Of a stretch of 64,000 nt of DNA, positions 21,437 through 30,996 are shown one piece after another. The first letter of the stretch is position 1. Each line of letters opens with the position of its first letter. Location of the stretch: positions 98,790,151 through 98,854,150 of the forward strand of contig OV884060.1 in the NCBI GenBank assembly GCA_930367215.1, in the 5' to 3' direction. Made by a program: the position numbers and the translations under genes. A model generated the notes under the pieces. The model saw nothing but the letters and a program-made list of their open reading frames with translations. It was not told the origin of the DNA and made no database searches. The DNA is from Pollenia angustigena (taxonomy: Eukaryota > Arthropoda > Insecta > Diptera > Polleniidae).

Positions 21437-22327
21437 TATATTCATTTTATTGTTTTTAAAATTACATAAATAAAATAATTAAATTGATCAGCATTTCTAT
21501 AAAAAAAGTGATTTTATTCCTAAGGTTGACATATTGTGAGTATGAGATTTTACTTATGTACGTTTCATACCGTCGGAGAGGTTAATTTGTTTAGTTTCTC
21601 AGTACAAGTTTTTAGAAACAGGTTTTAGAAACACTTTTAAACAAATAGAAAAAAGTTCAAAATAGTGCATGTTAACAATTGCAAAACCATTGTCTTAACA
21701 TTTATTTTGATGAATATCCCCCCTGCATTCCACTAAGCGACCAAAAATCTCTAAGAGGAAAAGACCTAAATAACCTAACTTAAATTTGATTTTGCAAAAA
21801 CAAAACAAACAAAATTTTTTCAAAGGATTGAAGAAAAAATTATCTAAACTATCTGGGACAAATTTTGTTAAGAACAATAGGAAATAAATTACATGGTTGA
21901 GAAAAAAAAATCTGTTTGGCCAAAATGTCAAATATTGACCCATTGTAACTCAGAAAGTTCTTGAAAAATCTTGTTGAAAATTGTTTTAAAAACTATAATC
22001 AAATAGGATTAGGATTAATTTCATCCCGATCGGAGTACATCGGTTGCAATAGTTGCGTCACTTCTCCAGTCGCTCGCTTTTTGACAGATGTTTTGTGTTG
22101 ATAACTAAACTATTTGTCCCAAATTTGGAAACTTTAATTGTAACCGATCATCTAATATACTGTAATTCATATTGTCTTTGTAAAGCCCTCTTAAAATTTA
22201 CATATACATACATATTTATAGCCAATGTTAATTTTGATAACTGAAAATTTAAAAAAAAAAGTGATTTTATAGCTTTGGAGTCTATGGGGAACAAAAATAC
22301 GAACAAACATATTTTCATTTTTATCAG
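21437..22327. other. AT-rich spacer, probably intron of DNAAF3-like gene
   Basis: No exon or repeat end is recognised. It precedes a splice acceptor at 22626-22627, so it is intronic if the upstream exons lie on the same strand. Confidence 0.4.
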
Positions 22328-22546
22328 CCATGTTCTAACAATCGCACGATTTTATTTTTATTTTATGGCGTTCTGAAACTCGTGCGTTTCGCTTGCGATC
22401 TGGCAAAGTTTCTTAAAGTTCCCTTAAGCATTCTTTTGAGGTTTGAAGTCACCAAATTTCTTGCGATTGTGATTTACAGTAAACTTATTATGAAATTTCA
22501 AGTTAAATCGCAAATGTTTAGCGTTTTGCGATTGTCAGAACATGCC
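22328..22546. mobile_element. Small fold-back element
   Basis: Left CCATGTTCTAACAATCGCA and the complement of the right GCATGTTCTGACAATCGCA form an inverted repeat about 220 bp apart, with imperfect continuation (AAACTCGTGCG / TTTCGCTTGCGATC). Non-coding, 80 bp before the DNAAF3 exon. Confidence 0.5.
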
Positions 22547-22627
22547 CGTTTATGTATGTATATATAAAGAAGGCATATGTATGTTAAACTAATTGTATAC
22601 ATCAATTTGTTTATTTATTTTTTATAG

Positions 22628-23368
22628 GAGTATCGTTATTGGCGTGAAACTGGTATTGCTTTTACCTTTCCCGAATACGAATATAGCAAACCAAATAAAA
22701 CACTTATAGCCGGTCTTGCTCGCAATGGAGACAAATTTATTCATCGAGGCTATATTGGCGATATCCAAACAGGACCCTTTCCAGCATTCGGTTCTAAAAC
22801 ATCCGACAAACGTTTGCTCAAATCTATGCATGGCCAAAATGATTATCGTTCAACGGATATTACTGAGCGTAATCTTTTGGAGTTATTTCATGAGTTAGCA
22901 ACCCAAACACCCTACAAACATCATCCAAGTGGTTCGCGCAAGTACGGTGCTGTTCGCCTTAAAATGGGACAATGTCTAACACACAATGAATTTAATACTG
23001 AAAGCCACAAGCATTACGATAATCCTTGGATTTTTATTGATGGAATTAAAATACATTTCTTGTCGCCAGATTATATTTTATCTCTTCAACAAAATATATC
23101 GCATGAATGGTCAAAGTTCTTTGATGTTGCCTTTATTGGCCATAATTATTTTACATTTCTCCAAGATAGCTTTGTCTATGTTTTAAATCATCCAGCTCTT
23201 TTAATACTGGAGACAAAGCTATGGTCAACTGCTCAAAAAGACGAAATAAATAACTTTGAGGATAAACTTTTTAGTTATGCGAAACGAAATAATTTTCAAA
23301 CTATTATAAATTATAACGCACTAAATTCTAAGAATTGTATTTTAAAATTTAAAAATGCATTTGGTTAA
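22628..23368 (+). CDS. Dnaaf3: DNAAF3-like dynein axonemal assembly factor, terminal exon
   Basis: The exon starts after a T-rich acceptor TTTTTTATAG (AG at 22626-22627) and runs 246 codons to TAA. The protein (EYRYWRETGIAFTFPEYEYS...) matches the DNAAF3/PF22 layout: WRETG(I/V)AF and PNKTL, then the conserved GYIGDIQTGPFPAFG block, then DITERNLLEL, then a C-terminal IHFLSPDYILSLQQ segment and a GHNYFTFL stretch. DNAAF3 acts in the cytoplasm in pre-assembly of outer and inner dynein arms before transport into cilia or sperm flagella. The N-terminal methyltransferase-like part must be encoded by upstream exons, which I could not find in this window. The exon is uninterrupted, with codon use unlike the surrounding repeats, so it is probably a live host gene. 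Confidence 0.82.
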   Translation, partial: EYRYWRETGIAFTFPEYEYSKPNKTLIAGLARNGDKFIHRGYIGDIQTGPFPAFGSKTSDKRLLKSMHGQNDYRSTDITERNLLELFHELATQTPYKHHPSGSRKYGAVRLKMGQCLTHNEFNTESHKHYDNPWIFIDGIKIHFLSPDYILSLQQNISHEWSKFFDVAFIGHNYFTFLQDSFVYVLNHPALLILETKLWSTAQKDEINNFEDKLFSYAKRNNFQTIINYNALNSKNCILKFKNAFG

Positions 23369-23393
23369 TTTTAAATGGGAAATATATGTATGC

Positions 23394-23399
23394 AATAAA
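23394..23399 (+). promoter_or_regulatory. Polyadenylation signal of DNAAF3-like gene
   Basis: AATAAA lies 25 bases after the stop codon; another AATAAA follows at about 23410. The 3' UTR would be very short. Confidence 0.6.
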
Positions 23400-23819
23400 A
23401 ATTTACATAAAATAAAAGTATGTTTGTTTTTTAATAATGGTAATACAGTAATTAAGTCGGAACAACGTATTATGTGCTTTAGAAGGTACACTTTATTAAA
23501 AACTTAAAAATAACGTATAGAAAAGCCTAATTAACAAACGAATTACTGGACAATTCATTATAAAGAAAACAATAGAAAATAAAACCGGCTGCTAATCTTT
23601 TTTCTTTCGATATTAATGTTCTTCCTTGCATACGTTTCCAAAACAATACAGTCTCATCCGCATTCAAATCTTGCTGAGGCGTGCATCTACTTGGGTATTC
23701 ATTCGATAAACTATTAAACGGTTAACCGATTAATTACTACCCGATTAACTAAACCGGTTAATTTCAGTCGATTAAGCGATGTAACACACAAGTAGAAATA
23801 TCGTTCCTAGATAGACGTA
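23400..23819. other. Spacer with a small inverted-repeat element
   Basis: Around 23690-23815 CATCTACTTGGGTATT and the complement of ACACAAGTAGAAATA form weak termini, with the internal palindrome CGGTTAACCG. It resembles short MITEs common in insects. The remainder is unremarkable. Confidence 0.35.
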
Positions 23820-24111
23820 AATTTATTCTCGCTCCGCAAAAAAAAACCGAAAAAATAGTTAACATTATAAATCGTATCATTTTAAAACCTTAAAATCAAA
23901 AACTCAATTCTTCACTTATTTAAATAACTAATAATTTTCAATTCAAACAAAAGTTGAATTTATTTAACTAAAAACAAAAAATCAAAAATATATTTAAACG
24001 AAAATAAAATAAAAAACTGCAGAAAATAATACACAAACAAAACAATAGAACATTTACACAAAAACAACTGCCTAAAATAATAAAAACAAAAAATAATAAA
24101 AAAAAATCAAA

Positions 24112-25374
24112 ATGAGTAAAGTTAACGAAAGTACAAACACTAACATCTCAGAATTTAAAAATACTGCAACAACAACAGAGTCATCAGAGACAAAGGCTCG
24201 AATTGCACCCGAACCCACTAGCACGAAATATTTTAAATGATAGCGGCCACACTCGCTTAAGAAGAAGAGACACTGCGGCACTTGTCCAATTAGATGAGCG
24301 ATAAACACCTATAAAAGTGAACAGAACCCGCGATGAACAAAATTTTTGTCTGGCACTGGCAGGACAAAAAAATAATATTAGGTTAAGATTTGATTAATTA
24401 TTGTTAGTTCATATTTAATATATGAAGATTCAATAAATAAATAATGAAGAAAAAAAAAAAAAAAAAAAAAATCAGAGACAACAATACAACCTAAAACTCC
24501 CGCGCAAAAACGTGTAAGAGATTTACAAAACTCTTTCTGTGGTAATGCATGTAAAACCCCGCGCCTTACCAACGCTGAATCACCTCTTAAATTCATAACG
24601 ATTATGGACAAGCGGTTTGATAAGCTCACTGAGCAATTACTAAGTATGATGCATAAGAAATTTACAGAATACAAAGATGAACTCTTAAGTGAAATTGATA
24701 AGAGATTGGAAGTTATTCATTATGATATTAAAGCTGTAAATGAAAAAGTGTCGTTCTTAGAAACTGTAACAATTCGTGAGATAAGGGAGAACCTTGTCAA
24801 ATTAGAAAAAGAGAACTATGAAGTAAAAAAAGAAATAACTTAGCTTAGGAAAAAACAATTAAAACAAGAAAACTCTGTTGTTGCCGGTAGTATACGAATA
24901 CATGGCATACCCTATTATAACAATGAGAATTTAAACAACATTTTTAGTGACATCTGTACAAACTTAAATATTTCTACGCCTAAAATTAAAAACATATATA
25001 GACTACAAAAAATATATAAAGAAAATAAAACGTACTCTCCCACTGATGAGGTTGTAGTTGTTGATTTATGTTCCCCATATGAAAAAAATTTTGTTTTAAA
25101 AACAATTGCGAAGTATAGACGTGATACTAAAAGTGCATTATGTTTAAAACATGCAGGTTTTGAAAGCGACTCACCCATTTATATTAATGAAAACCTAACA
25201 CCACACAACCATAAAATTCTTCGAGCGGCTTTAAAACTGAAAACCGAAAGGAAAATTAAAACAGCTTATTCACATCGAGGCTTGGTATATGTTAAAAAAC
25301 ATGGTTCTGATGACCCAATACTTATTGAAATGTACGATGAGCTACACCAGCTTTTTCATGAAACTAACAACTAG
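24112..25374 (+). pseudogene. LINE B ORF1 (RNA-binding/chaperone-type protein), disrupted
   Basis: From ATG 24112 the frame runs MSKVNESTNTNIS... to SSET at 24192, where a LINE A fragment (24194-24470) is inserted; after removing it the same frame resumes (TIQPKTPAQKRVRDL). A lysine/glutamate-rich heptad-like region (about MDKRFDKLTEQLL to LEKENYEVKKEI) predicts a coiled coil for trimerisation. An in-frame TAG at 24841-24843 then interrupts it. The C-terminal part (SIRIHGIPYYNNENL ... PIYINENLTPHNHKIL ... LVYVKKHG) is typical of LINE ORF1 proteins that bind RNA. Two independent lesions make it dead. Confidence 0.7.
24194..24470 (+). mobile_element. 5'-truncated LINE A insertion (3' end only) with TSDs
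   Basis: Matches the last 270 bp of LINE A (compare 61380-61643) and ends in a poly-A run (24450-24470). It is flanked by the direct repeat ATCAGAGACAA at 24183-24193 and 24471-24481. This is a textbook target-primed insertion into ORF1 of LINE B. Confidence 0.9.
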
Positions 25375-25619
25375 AACACCAATTGAAATTTCGTTTTTAT
25401 ACCTATATAGACACTCTTTATTTTTATTTTTATACCTATATAAACACTCTATAAGTTATGTACTTTATTTATGTCTAGTAATAATTACTTGTTTTAATGA
25501 AATATTTATTTCAAATATGTATTGCTTGAGCGTTGCTGGTAGGGTATTTAGTATTATTTATCTAAAGTTTGAGTTCAATAAGGGATAATAGTACCTTTTC
25601 TAGAGACGTAACGGCTTCC

Positions 25620-28400
25620 ATGGTAAAAATTCTTGCCAGGCAGAGAAGGGGCTTAAACGTTTGTCACATTAACGCTCAAAGTTTATTTAACAAAATCGAC
25701 GAATTTAGATTTATGTTTGAAAATTCAGGTGCTCACATAATATGTGTCTCTGAGACGTGGTTTGGCAGACATATTACTGATACCCTGGTCTCACTTTCGG
25801 GTTACAATCTATTTAGAAATGATAGATCGGATGGCTATGGTGGAGTAGCGATCTATGTAAAAAAGGGAGTAAGCTGTACCGTGAAGAGGAAAAGCAATGA
25901 TACAATAGACAATAACAACAAAGTTGAATATCTTTTTATTGAGGCAGCTAGTATGGGAAGGAAATTTCTTGTTGGTTGCGTCTACCGACCTAGGAATAAC
26001 ATCAGTTTTACCCATTTCTACGAAACTTTAGCTGAAGTTACACCACTTTATAGTGATGTCGTTATCGCAGGCGATTTCAACTCTAATCTGCTTGTTGAAT
26101 CAAACTTATCACAGAATATGAAATTATTCAACCTTATTTCCACAAACACTAGCAGCGCTACACACTTCACATCATCTAGTAACACTTTGATCGATTTATT
26201 TTTTGTCTCCGATAAGGAAAAAATTTTAAAATATGACCAGTTATCTGCCTCCTGCTTTTCTAGGCATGATCTCATTTTCATGATATTTGACATTCCTTTG
26301 CAAACCTGTATTAATACAATTCAATTTCGTAATTTCAAACGAATAAATTATGTCACCTTAGAAGAAGAGTTTCTAAATATTAATTGGGAGTGCATTTACT
26401 ACATGCATTCAGTAGATGATCAGATTGGCTTCTTGGAGGAAAACATATTATCTCTGTATAACGCAACAGTACCTATTCAATCGAAAAAAATTAATAACCG
26501 CAATAGACCATGGTTTAATGAGGAAATAAAACGTCTGATAACAGCTCGAGACTATGCATTCTCTAGGTGGAAGCGCTTTAAAACATCTGATCTGCATAAT
26601 ACATATCGTGGAGCTAGAAAATCTGTAACTAGAGCAATACGAATAGCAAAATCCAATTATTATGCTGAGAAATTCACAAATTCAGTTTCTACAAAGACTA
26701 CTTGGAGTGCAATTAAGGAAATTGGCATTGTGAGTACTAAAAGCAACCAACATAACGCTAGCATGCTTGATCCAAATCAAATAAATCAAAATTTTGTTAA
26801 TATACCTATGAGACAAGCGAATCATTCATATTATGTCAACCATCATAATGAAGATATACCACAAATAAAGTTTAAGTTCGAGTGCGTAAACCAGTTCGAC
26901 GTTTTTAAAAGCTGTTGTTCTATCAAGTCGAATGCAACAGGTATTGATGGCATTCATCCAAACTTCATAAAAATTATTCTTCAACCACTATTACCATTTA
27001 TAACGTACATTTTCAACACAATAATAACAAAAAGCAGTTATCCGCTAAGATGGAAGAAAGCCAAAATTCTACCAATACCAAAATCTGCGACTGAATACAG
27101 GCCAATTGCTATTTTACCATATCTGTCAAAGGCATTTGAAAAACTTTTACGTATGCAGATAGTTCAATATATAAATAATAACAATCTACTTACTGAAAAA
27201 CAATCTGGGTTCCGAGCTAACCATAGCTGCATTACTGCTCTGACTGATGTTTCCGAAGACATTAGAAAGGAAGTGGATGATGGCTGTTTAGTAATGCTTA
27301 TATTGTTAGACCATTCAAAGGCATTTGATACAGTGGACCATACAATATTAGCTCAAAAATTTGAAAAAATTATGAATTTTTCAGTAACTTCGGTTAAATT
27401 GATATCGTCTTACCTTGAAGGTCGAATGCAGTATGTTGAAACTAAAAGTTTGAAATCTTCACAGTTTCTGCCAATTATAAGGGGCGTTCCCCAAGGTTCC
27501 ATTCTCGGGCCGTTACTGTTCTCAATTTATGCAAATGATTTACCTGATAAGTTACACCATTGCCGTATTAGATTGTATGCTGACGACGTACAATTATATA
27601 TAAGCACAAAAAAACAAAACATGGAGGCATGTACTGCCAAGTTGAATGAAGACCTCAAACGTGTTGCGCATTGGGCAGATATAAATGGTTTAAGTTTAAA
27701 TCCTTCAAAATCTAAATGTATTATAATACGAAGGAGAACCCAGAAAATAGATCAACGTCCTAAAATTTGTATCAACGACCAACAAATTGAAATAGTTGAT
27801 AAGGCAAAAAATCTTGGTCTAATTTTTAACAATACACTCACTTGGTCAGATCATGTAACATTTGCTTGTGGCAGAACTTACTCAATACTTAGAACACTAT
27901 GGCAAACACAATGTGTAACACCAATGAAGATTCGAATACTAATTGCGAAAACATATCTAATACCAGTCCTTACCTATGGATGTGAAATCTTCGCAAGTTG
28001 TGATTCAAATAGCAAACATAAGTTAAAGGTAGCGTTTAACAACATTACGAGATATGTTTATGGCATAAAAAATTATGTCAGTGATGGCAATTATATTAAT
28101 ATTACCCCGTTTTCAAAAAAAATATACGGTGTGCTATTTGAAGACTTGTTGAAAATACGAACTCTTGTTTATCTGCATAAAATTATAACCACTCGTGAAC
28201 CAAATTATCTCTATAATCGTTTAAATTTTAGTCGCCTCGGAAGGAACAAGAATTTTATTCAATTTAGACACCGCACGCTAGTTTCGGAATGGCAATTTTT
28301 TATAACTGCAATACGTCTCTGGAACAATCTTCCCTCAACAATTAAAGAAACCAGCAGCGCCCTGCATTTCAAGCAACAGTTATTTAGATTTTATTCATAA
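25620..28400 (+). CDS. LINE B ORF2: APE endonuclease + reverse transcriptase, intact frame
   Basis: 926 codons from ATG 25620 (an upstream in-frame TTG at 25569 is not a likely start). The N-terminus is an APE-type endonuclease: VCHINAQSLFNKIDE, VSETWF, GGVAIYVKKG, VIAGDFNSN, SRHDLIFM. The reverse transcriptase has ATGIDGIHPNFIK, YRPIAILPYLSKAFEKLL, LLDHSKAFDTVDH, RGVPQGSILGPLLFSIYAND and the active site RLYADDVQLY at about 27570. The C-terminal region ends with AIRLWNNLPSTIK. All expected catalytic motifs are present and there is no internal stop, so this enzyme may still be functional, though its partner ORF1 is broken. It acts in target-primed reverse transcription in the nucleus. Confidence 0.85.
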   Translation: MVKILARQRRGLNVCHINAQSLFNKIDEFRFMFENSGAHIICVSETWFGRHITDTLVSLSGYNLFRNDRSDGYGGVAIYVKKGVSCTVKRKSNDTIDNNNKVEYLFIEAASMGRKFLVGCVYRPRNNISFTHFYETLAEVTPLYSDVVIAGDFNSNLLVESNLSQNMKLFNLISTNTSSATHFTSSSNTLIDLFFVSDKEKILKYDQLSASCFSRHDLIFMIFDIPLQTCINTIQFRNFKRINYVTLEEEFLNINWECIYYMHSVDDQIGFLEENILSLYNATVPIQSKKINNRNRPWFNEEIKRLITARDYAFSRWKRFKTSDLHNTYRGARKSVTRAIRIAKSNYYAEKFTNSVSTKTTWSAIKEIGIVSTKSNQHNASMLDPNQINQNFVNIPMRQANHSYYVNHHNEDIPQIKFKFECVNQFDVFKSCCSIKSNATGIDGIHPNFIKIILQPLLPFITYIFNTIITKSSYPLRWKKAKILPIPKSATEYRPIAILPYLSKAFEKLLRMQIVQYINNNNLLTEKQSGFRANHSCITALTDVSEDIRKEVDDGCLVMLILLDHSKAFDTVDHTILAQKFEKIMNFSVTSVKLISSYLEGRMQYVETKSLKSSQFLPIIRGVPQGSILGPLLFSIYANDLPDKLHHCRIRLYADDVQLYISTKKQNMEACTAKLNEDLKRVAHWADINGLSLNPSKSKCIIIRRRTQKIDQRPKICINDQQIEIVDKAKNLGLIFNNTLTWSDHVTFACGRTYSILRTLWQTQCVTPMKIRILIAKTYLIPVLTYGCEIFASCDSNSKHKLKVAFNNITRYVYGIKNYVSDGNYINITPFSKKIYGVLFEDLLKIRTLVYLHKIITTREPNYLYNRLNFSRLGRNKNFIQFRHRTLVSEWQFFITAIRLWNNLPSTIKETSSALHFKQQLFRFYS

Positions 28401-28877
28401 ATAACTAACGTTATTATTATCGCTCTCAATATTGTTTTCGTATATAAAAATGTATTTCACTATTCTTTTTTTTTCACTTTTGTTATATTTTATACCAACA
28501 TACCTATTAATTGTTTAAATAATATACCTGTTTTATGTTATTATTTTGTATATTTTTATGTTATTGATAAATACTTTTGATCATAACTTCATTAGATTTC
28601 TACTCACTAAAACCCATGTTTTGTTGTAGAAGTTCCAAATAAATGAAATAAATTAATATAAATTAATATAACAAAATTTTTAATTTTTTGTAGTATTTTA
28701 ACCAGGGAAACCAGAAATATGCTCTAAAAATGCGTTTTATGCGCATTAAATATGTAGTAAAAACTTGAAAATATGCCCTGAAAACTTTTAAAAATATGCC
28801 CCAAAAAATTTAAAATTGCTAATTTTAAAACAAAATATTCAACAATTTATTAACAGTTCCATTTAATAAAAACAATC

Positions 28878-29205
28878 CTAAAATTATAATCGGTAAAGCC
28901 CAAACACCATAGTATTTACAAACGAATTTTTGAGATTTTTGGGGCGAATTCAATCTAAATACCAACATAATAAGATGGTTAACGGGCACAAAGAGTCTTA
29001 TTTGGAAAGAAGTTTTAATGGGAATATGTGAAATTATAGACCGATTCTCACTTTTCTCATATACTTCGTCCTTAGTACAATTAAAATTTATTTACCAAAT
29101 TTGCTCAAATCAATCTACAAGATTGCACCTTTTACTATGCAACCAAGGTTAACACAGACAGATAACCAGCCTGACGGACGGATGGACATCGTTAGATCAC
29201 TTTAA
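28878..29205 (+). repeat. DINE-1-like repeat fragment
   Basis: Begins TATAATCGGTAAAGCCC, like the start of 38167, and ends in the ACAGACAG/GACGGACGGATGGACATCG block characteristic of these fly repeats. Nested in the hAT. Confidence 0.45.
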
Positions 29206-29442
29206 AAAGTGTTGGAGAAATTGAAGCAACACGTTGGGTTACAGATAGATATTCAAAACAGAATTTCGCAACAAAAAAAAATTTATTTATTGCGAAATCT
29301 CTTGTAGGCACCAAAAAAAAATCTAAAATGTATCAAAATATGCCTTAAAAAAGCAAAATATGTGCTAAACTTAAAAAAATGATGCAAAAAACTCTTGTAA
29401 CTAAATTAACAAATCGATGCCAAAGTTCATAAAAAGCTCTAA

Positions 29443-29568
29443 GAGTCATTATTATAACTTGGCGTTAGCTGTTATCCGACAGTTAACAGACGCTTTTTGA
29501 CAGATAACACATTATTATCTGTCAATTTAATCTTAACTTTAGCTAACTTCAAGTTGTAATAATGGCCC
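29443..29568. mobile_element. 126-bp Harbinger-type MITE, copy 2
   Basis: Inverted relative to 3618-3743 and of the same length, about 95% identical by eye. TSD TAA at 29440-29442 and 29569-29571. Confidence 0.8.
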
Positions 29569-29599
29569 TAAAACGGACAAATATATTGTTTCTGCCTTC

Positions 29600-30395
29600 A
29601 TTAGTTGCGTTTGAGAACACAAAAGTTTTTACTATTTTTTACTAAACTTTACTGCATTTTACGAAATTGCGTTCGAGTACACAAAATACAGTAAATGAGA
29701 ACATAAATTGAGAGCGAAAAGTGACAGTTCTTGTCTGAGTATTTACAAATTTTTACTGCAGAAATTTTTGCAGTAAAATTTAGGAAATCAAAAAAACATA
29801 TGTTTCAAAAGGTAAACAAACAAAAGTAACAAATAAAAAGCATACAAATTGTGAAAAAATTGTAAAATAAAAGAAGAGTTGAAATAAGAATTAAACTAAA
29901 ACAAAAAAAGGAATAACTATTTATTAATTGAAATTGTTTGTGAAGCATTTATTTGGCTAAATACAAACTTTTAAAATTTTTTTTGTTATGTTAATTTTTT
30001 AGAGTTGTAAAAGTGGAAAGTATTTGGGTACTTAAGTAATCAATAGCAAAAAAATTATTCATGCTCTTTTAAATAATTATAAATTAGTAAAATCAAATAA
30101 AAAAAAAAAAAAATTTAAAGGTAACATAAAATAGTTTGTTTATATTTTCCAAAAATGTTCGTGTTATAAAAAGTATTTAATCGAGCACCGATAAGAAAAC
30201 GAGTTAAGTAGTCAAAAGTGTCAATATTTTTCCACACTTCAATTATTTGCCATCAGCTGTTGTCTTTATTTTACGAATTTTTACAAATTTTGCGTTCGCG
30301 TACTTTGTTGGACAAAAGCTTTTTGTGAGATCAAATTTTTCAGTTTACTCATTTACTGCATTTTACTGTAAAAGTACTCAAACGCACCTATTGTT
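29600..30395. repeat. Imperfect inverted-repeat unit within the hAT
   Basis: TAGTTGCGTTTGAGAACA near 29600 and the complement of the sequence near 30390 (TAGGTGCGTTTGAGTACT) are related, with TACTGCATTTTAC words in both arms. Boundaries are uncertain. Confidence 0.4.
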
Positions 30396-30446
30396 TGCAC
30401 AAGGAAAAACATGCAATTGCATAGTTATGGTTTCCCTGATTATAAC

Positions 30447-30782
30447 GTATTTTTGTGTTTTTAATAATTTGTTTCGTCTCACATACAAATCAATGTGATT
30501 TTCCTTCTTGCAATGGATTCTTAAAATACAGTACAAAAACAGAAACTAAAGAATTCGGAAAAAAACTTTTTTGCAGAATGTTAAGTGCCGAACTTTGCCA
30601 GGATGAGTCAGATGATGACCTGTAGCTCGTTTCTGTATTTCTCGCATCGTAAAATTTCTTACATGAAGTGTGAAACAAAAAATTCTATCGTTTCTCGATT
30701 TATGAGATAAAAGTGTTTCTGTATTTGAATGCGTAAACAGACACAACAAATTCTGTATATGTATACTGGAATATTTCCAGTC
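30447..30782. other. Spacer, nothing recognised
   Basis: No gene or repeat end is supported; overlapping minus-strand frames (30490-30785) share no known motif. Confidence 0.4.
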
Positions 30783-30996
30783 CAAAATGTATTAACAAAG
30801 TGACCTCAGTACTACAACAATGAAACAATAAAAAAAAACAACAGGCATTTTGTTGCTAGAATTGAGACGGCATGTGTCAAAATGCCTTATAAAAAAAAGT
30901 AAATTAACAAAAAAAATGACGACAAACGTCACACACGAAGAAAATCACTGCAAAGAGATGTGCTTGTGAGGTCACTTTATTAGTACATTCTGTTAC
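30783..30996. mobile_element. Small inverted-repeat element
   Basis: AAAATGTATTAACAAAGTGACCTCA at the left pairs with the complement of TGAGGTCACTTTATTAGTACATTCTG at the right (30969-30994), with 3 mismatches. The right end is copied with the 33181 duplication; the left end is not. Confidence 0.5.

Larger units (their letters stand above)
23820..28665 (+). mobile_element. LINE B: CR1-group non-LTR retrotransposon, nearly intact
   Basis: 5' leader, ORF1 (24112-25374, interrupted), ORF2 (25620-28400) and a 3' tail of short repeats (AAATTAATATA type, no poly-A). ORF1 has a coiled-coil-like middle and a C-terminal domain; ORF2 has endonuclease plus reverse transcriptase. The tail and the C-terminal RLWNNLP motif fit the CR1 group (CR1/Kiri/Daphne-like); the precise clade is inference. 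The 5' boundary is approximate. No TSD was identified. Confidence 0.75.
28703..30438. mobile_element. hAT-type element with CAGGG ends
   Basis: Left end CAGGGAAACCAGAAATATG, complement of the right end CAGGGAAACCATAACTATG. Flanking 8-mers ATTTTAAC (28695-28702) and ATTATAAC (30439-30446) match in 7 of 8 positions. It has no transposase; it holds a DINE-like fragment, a Harbinger-type MITE and another inverted-repeat unit. It sits 40 bp after LINE B. Confidence 0.7.

Noticed and set aside
25569..25619. A TTG start for LINE B ORF2
   Set aside because: Animal LINE ORF2 starts at ATG; the ATG at 25620 fits the endonuclease start.
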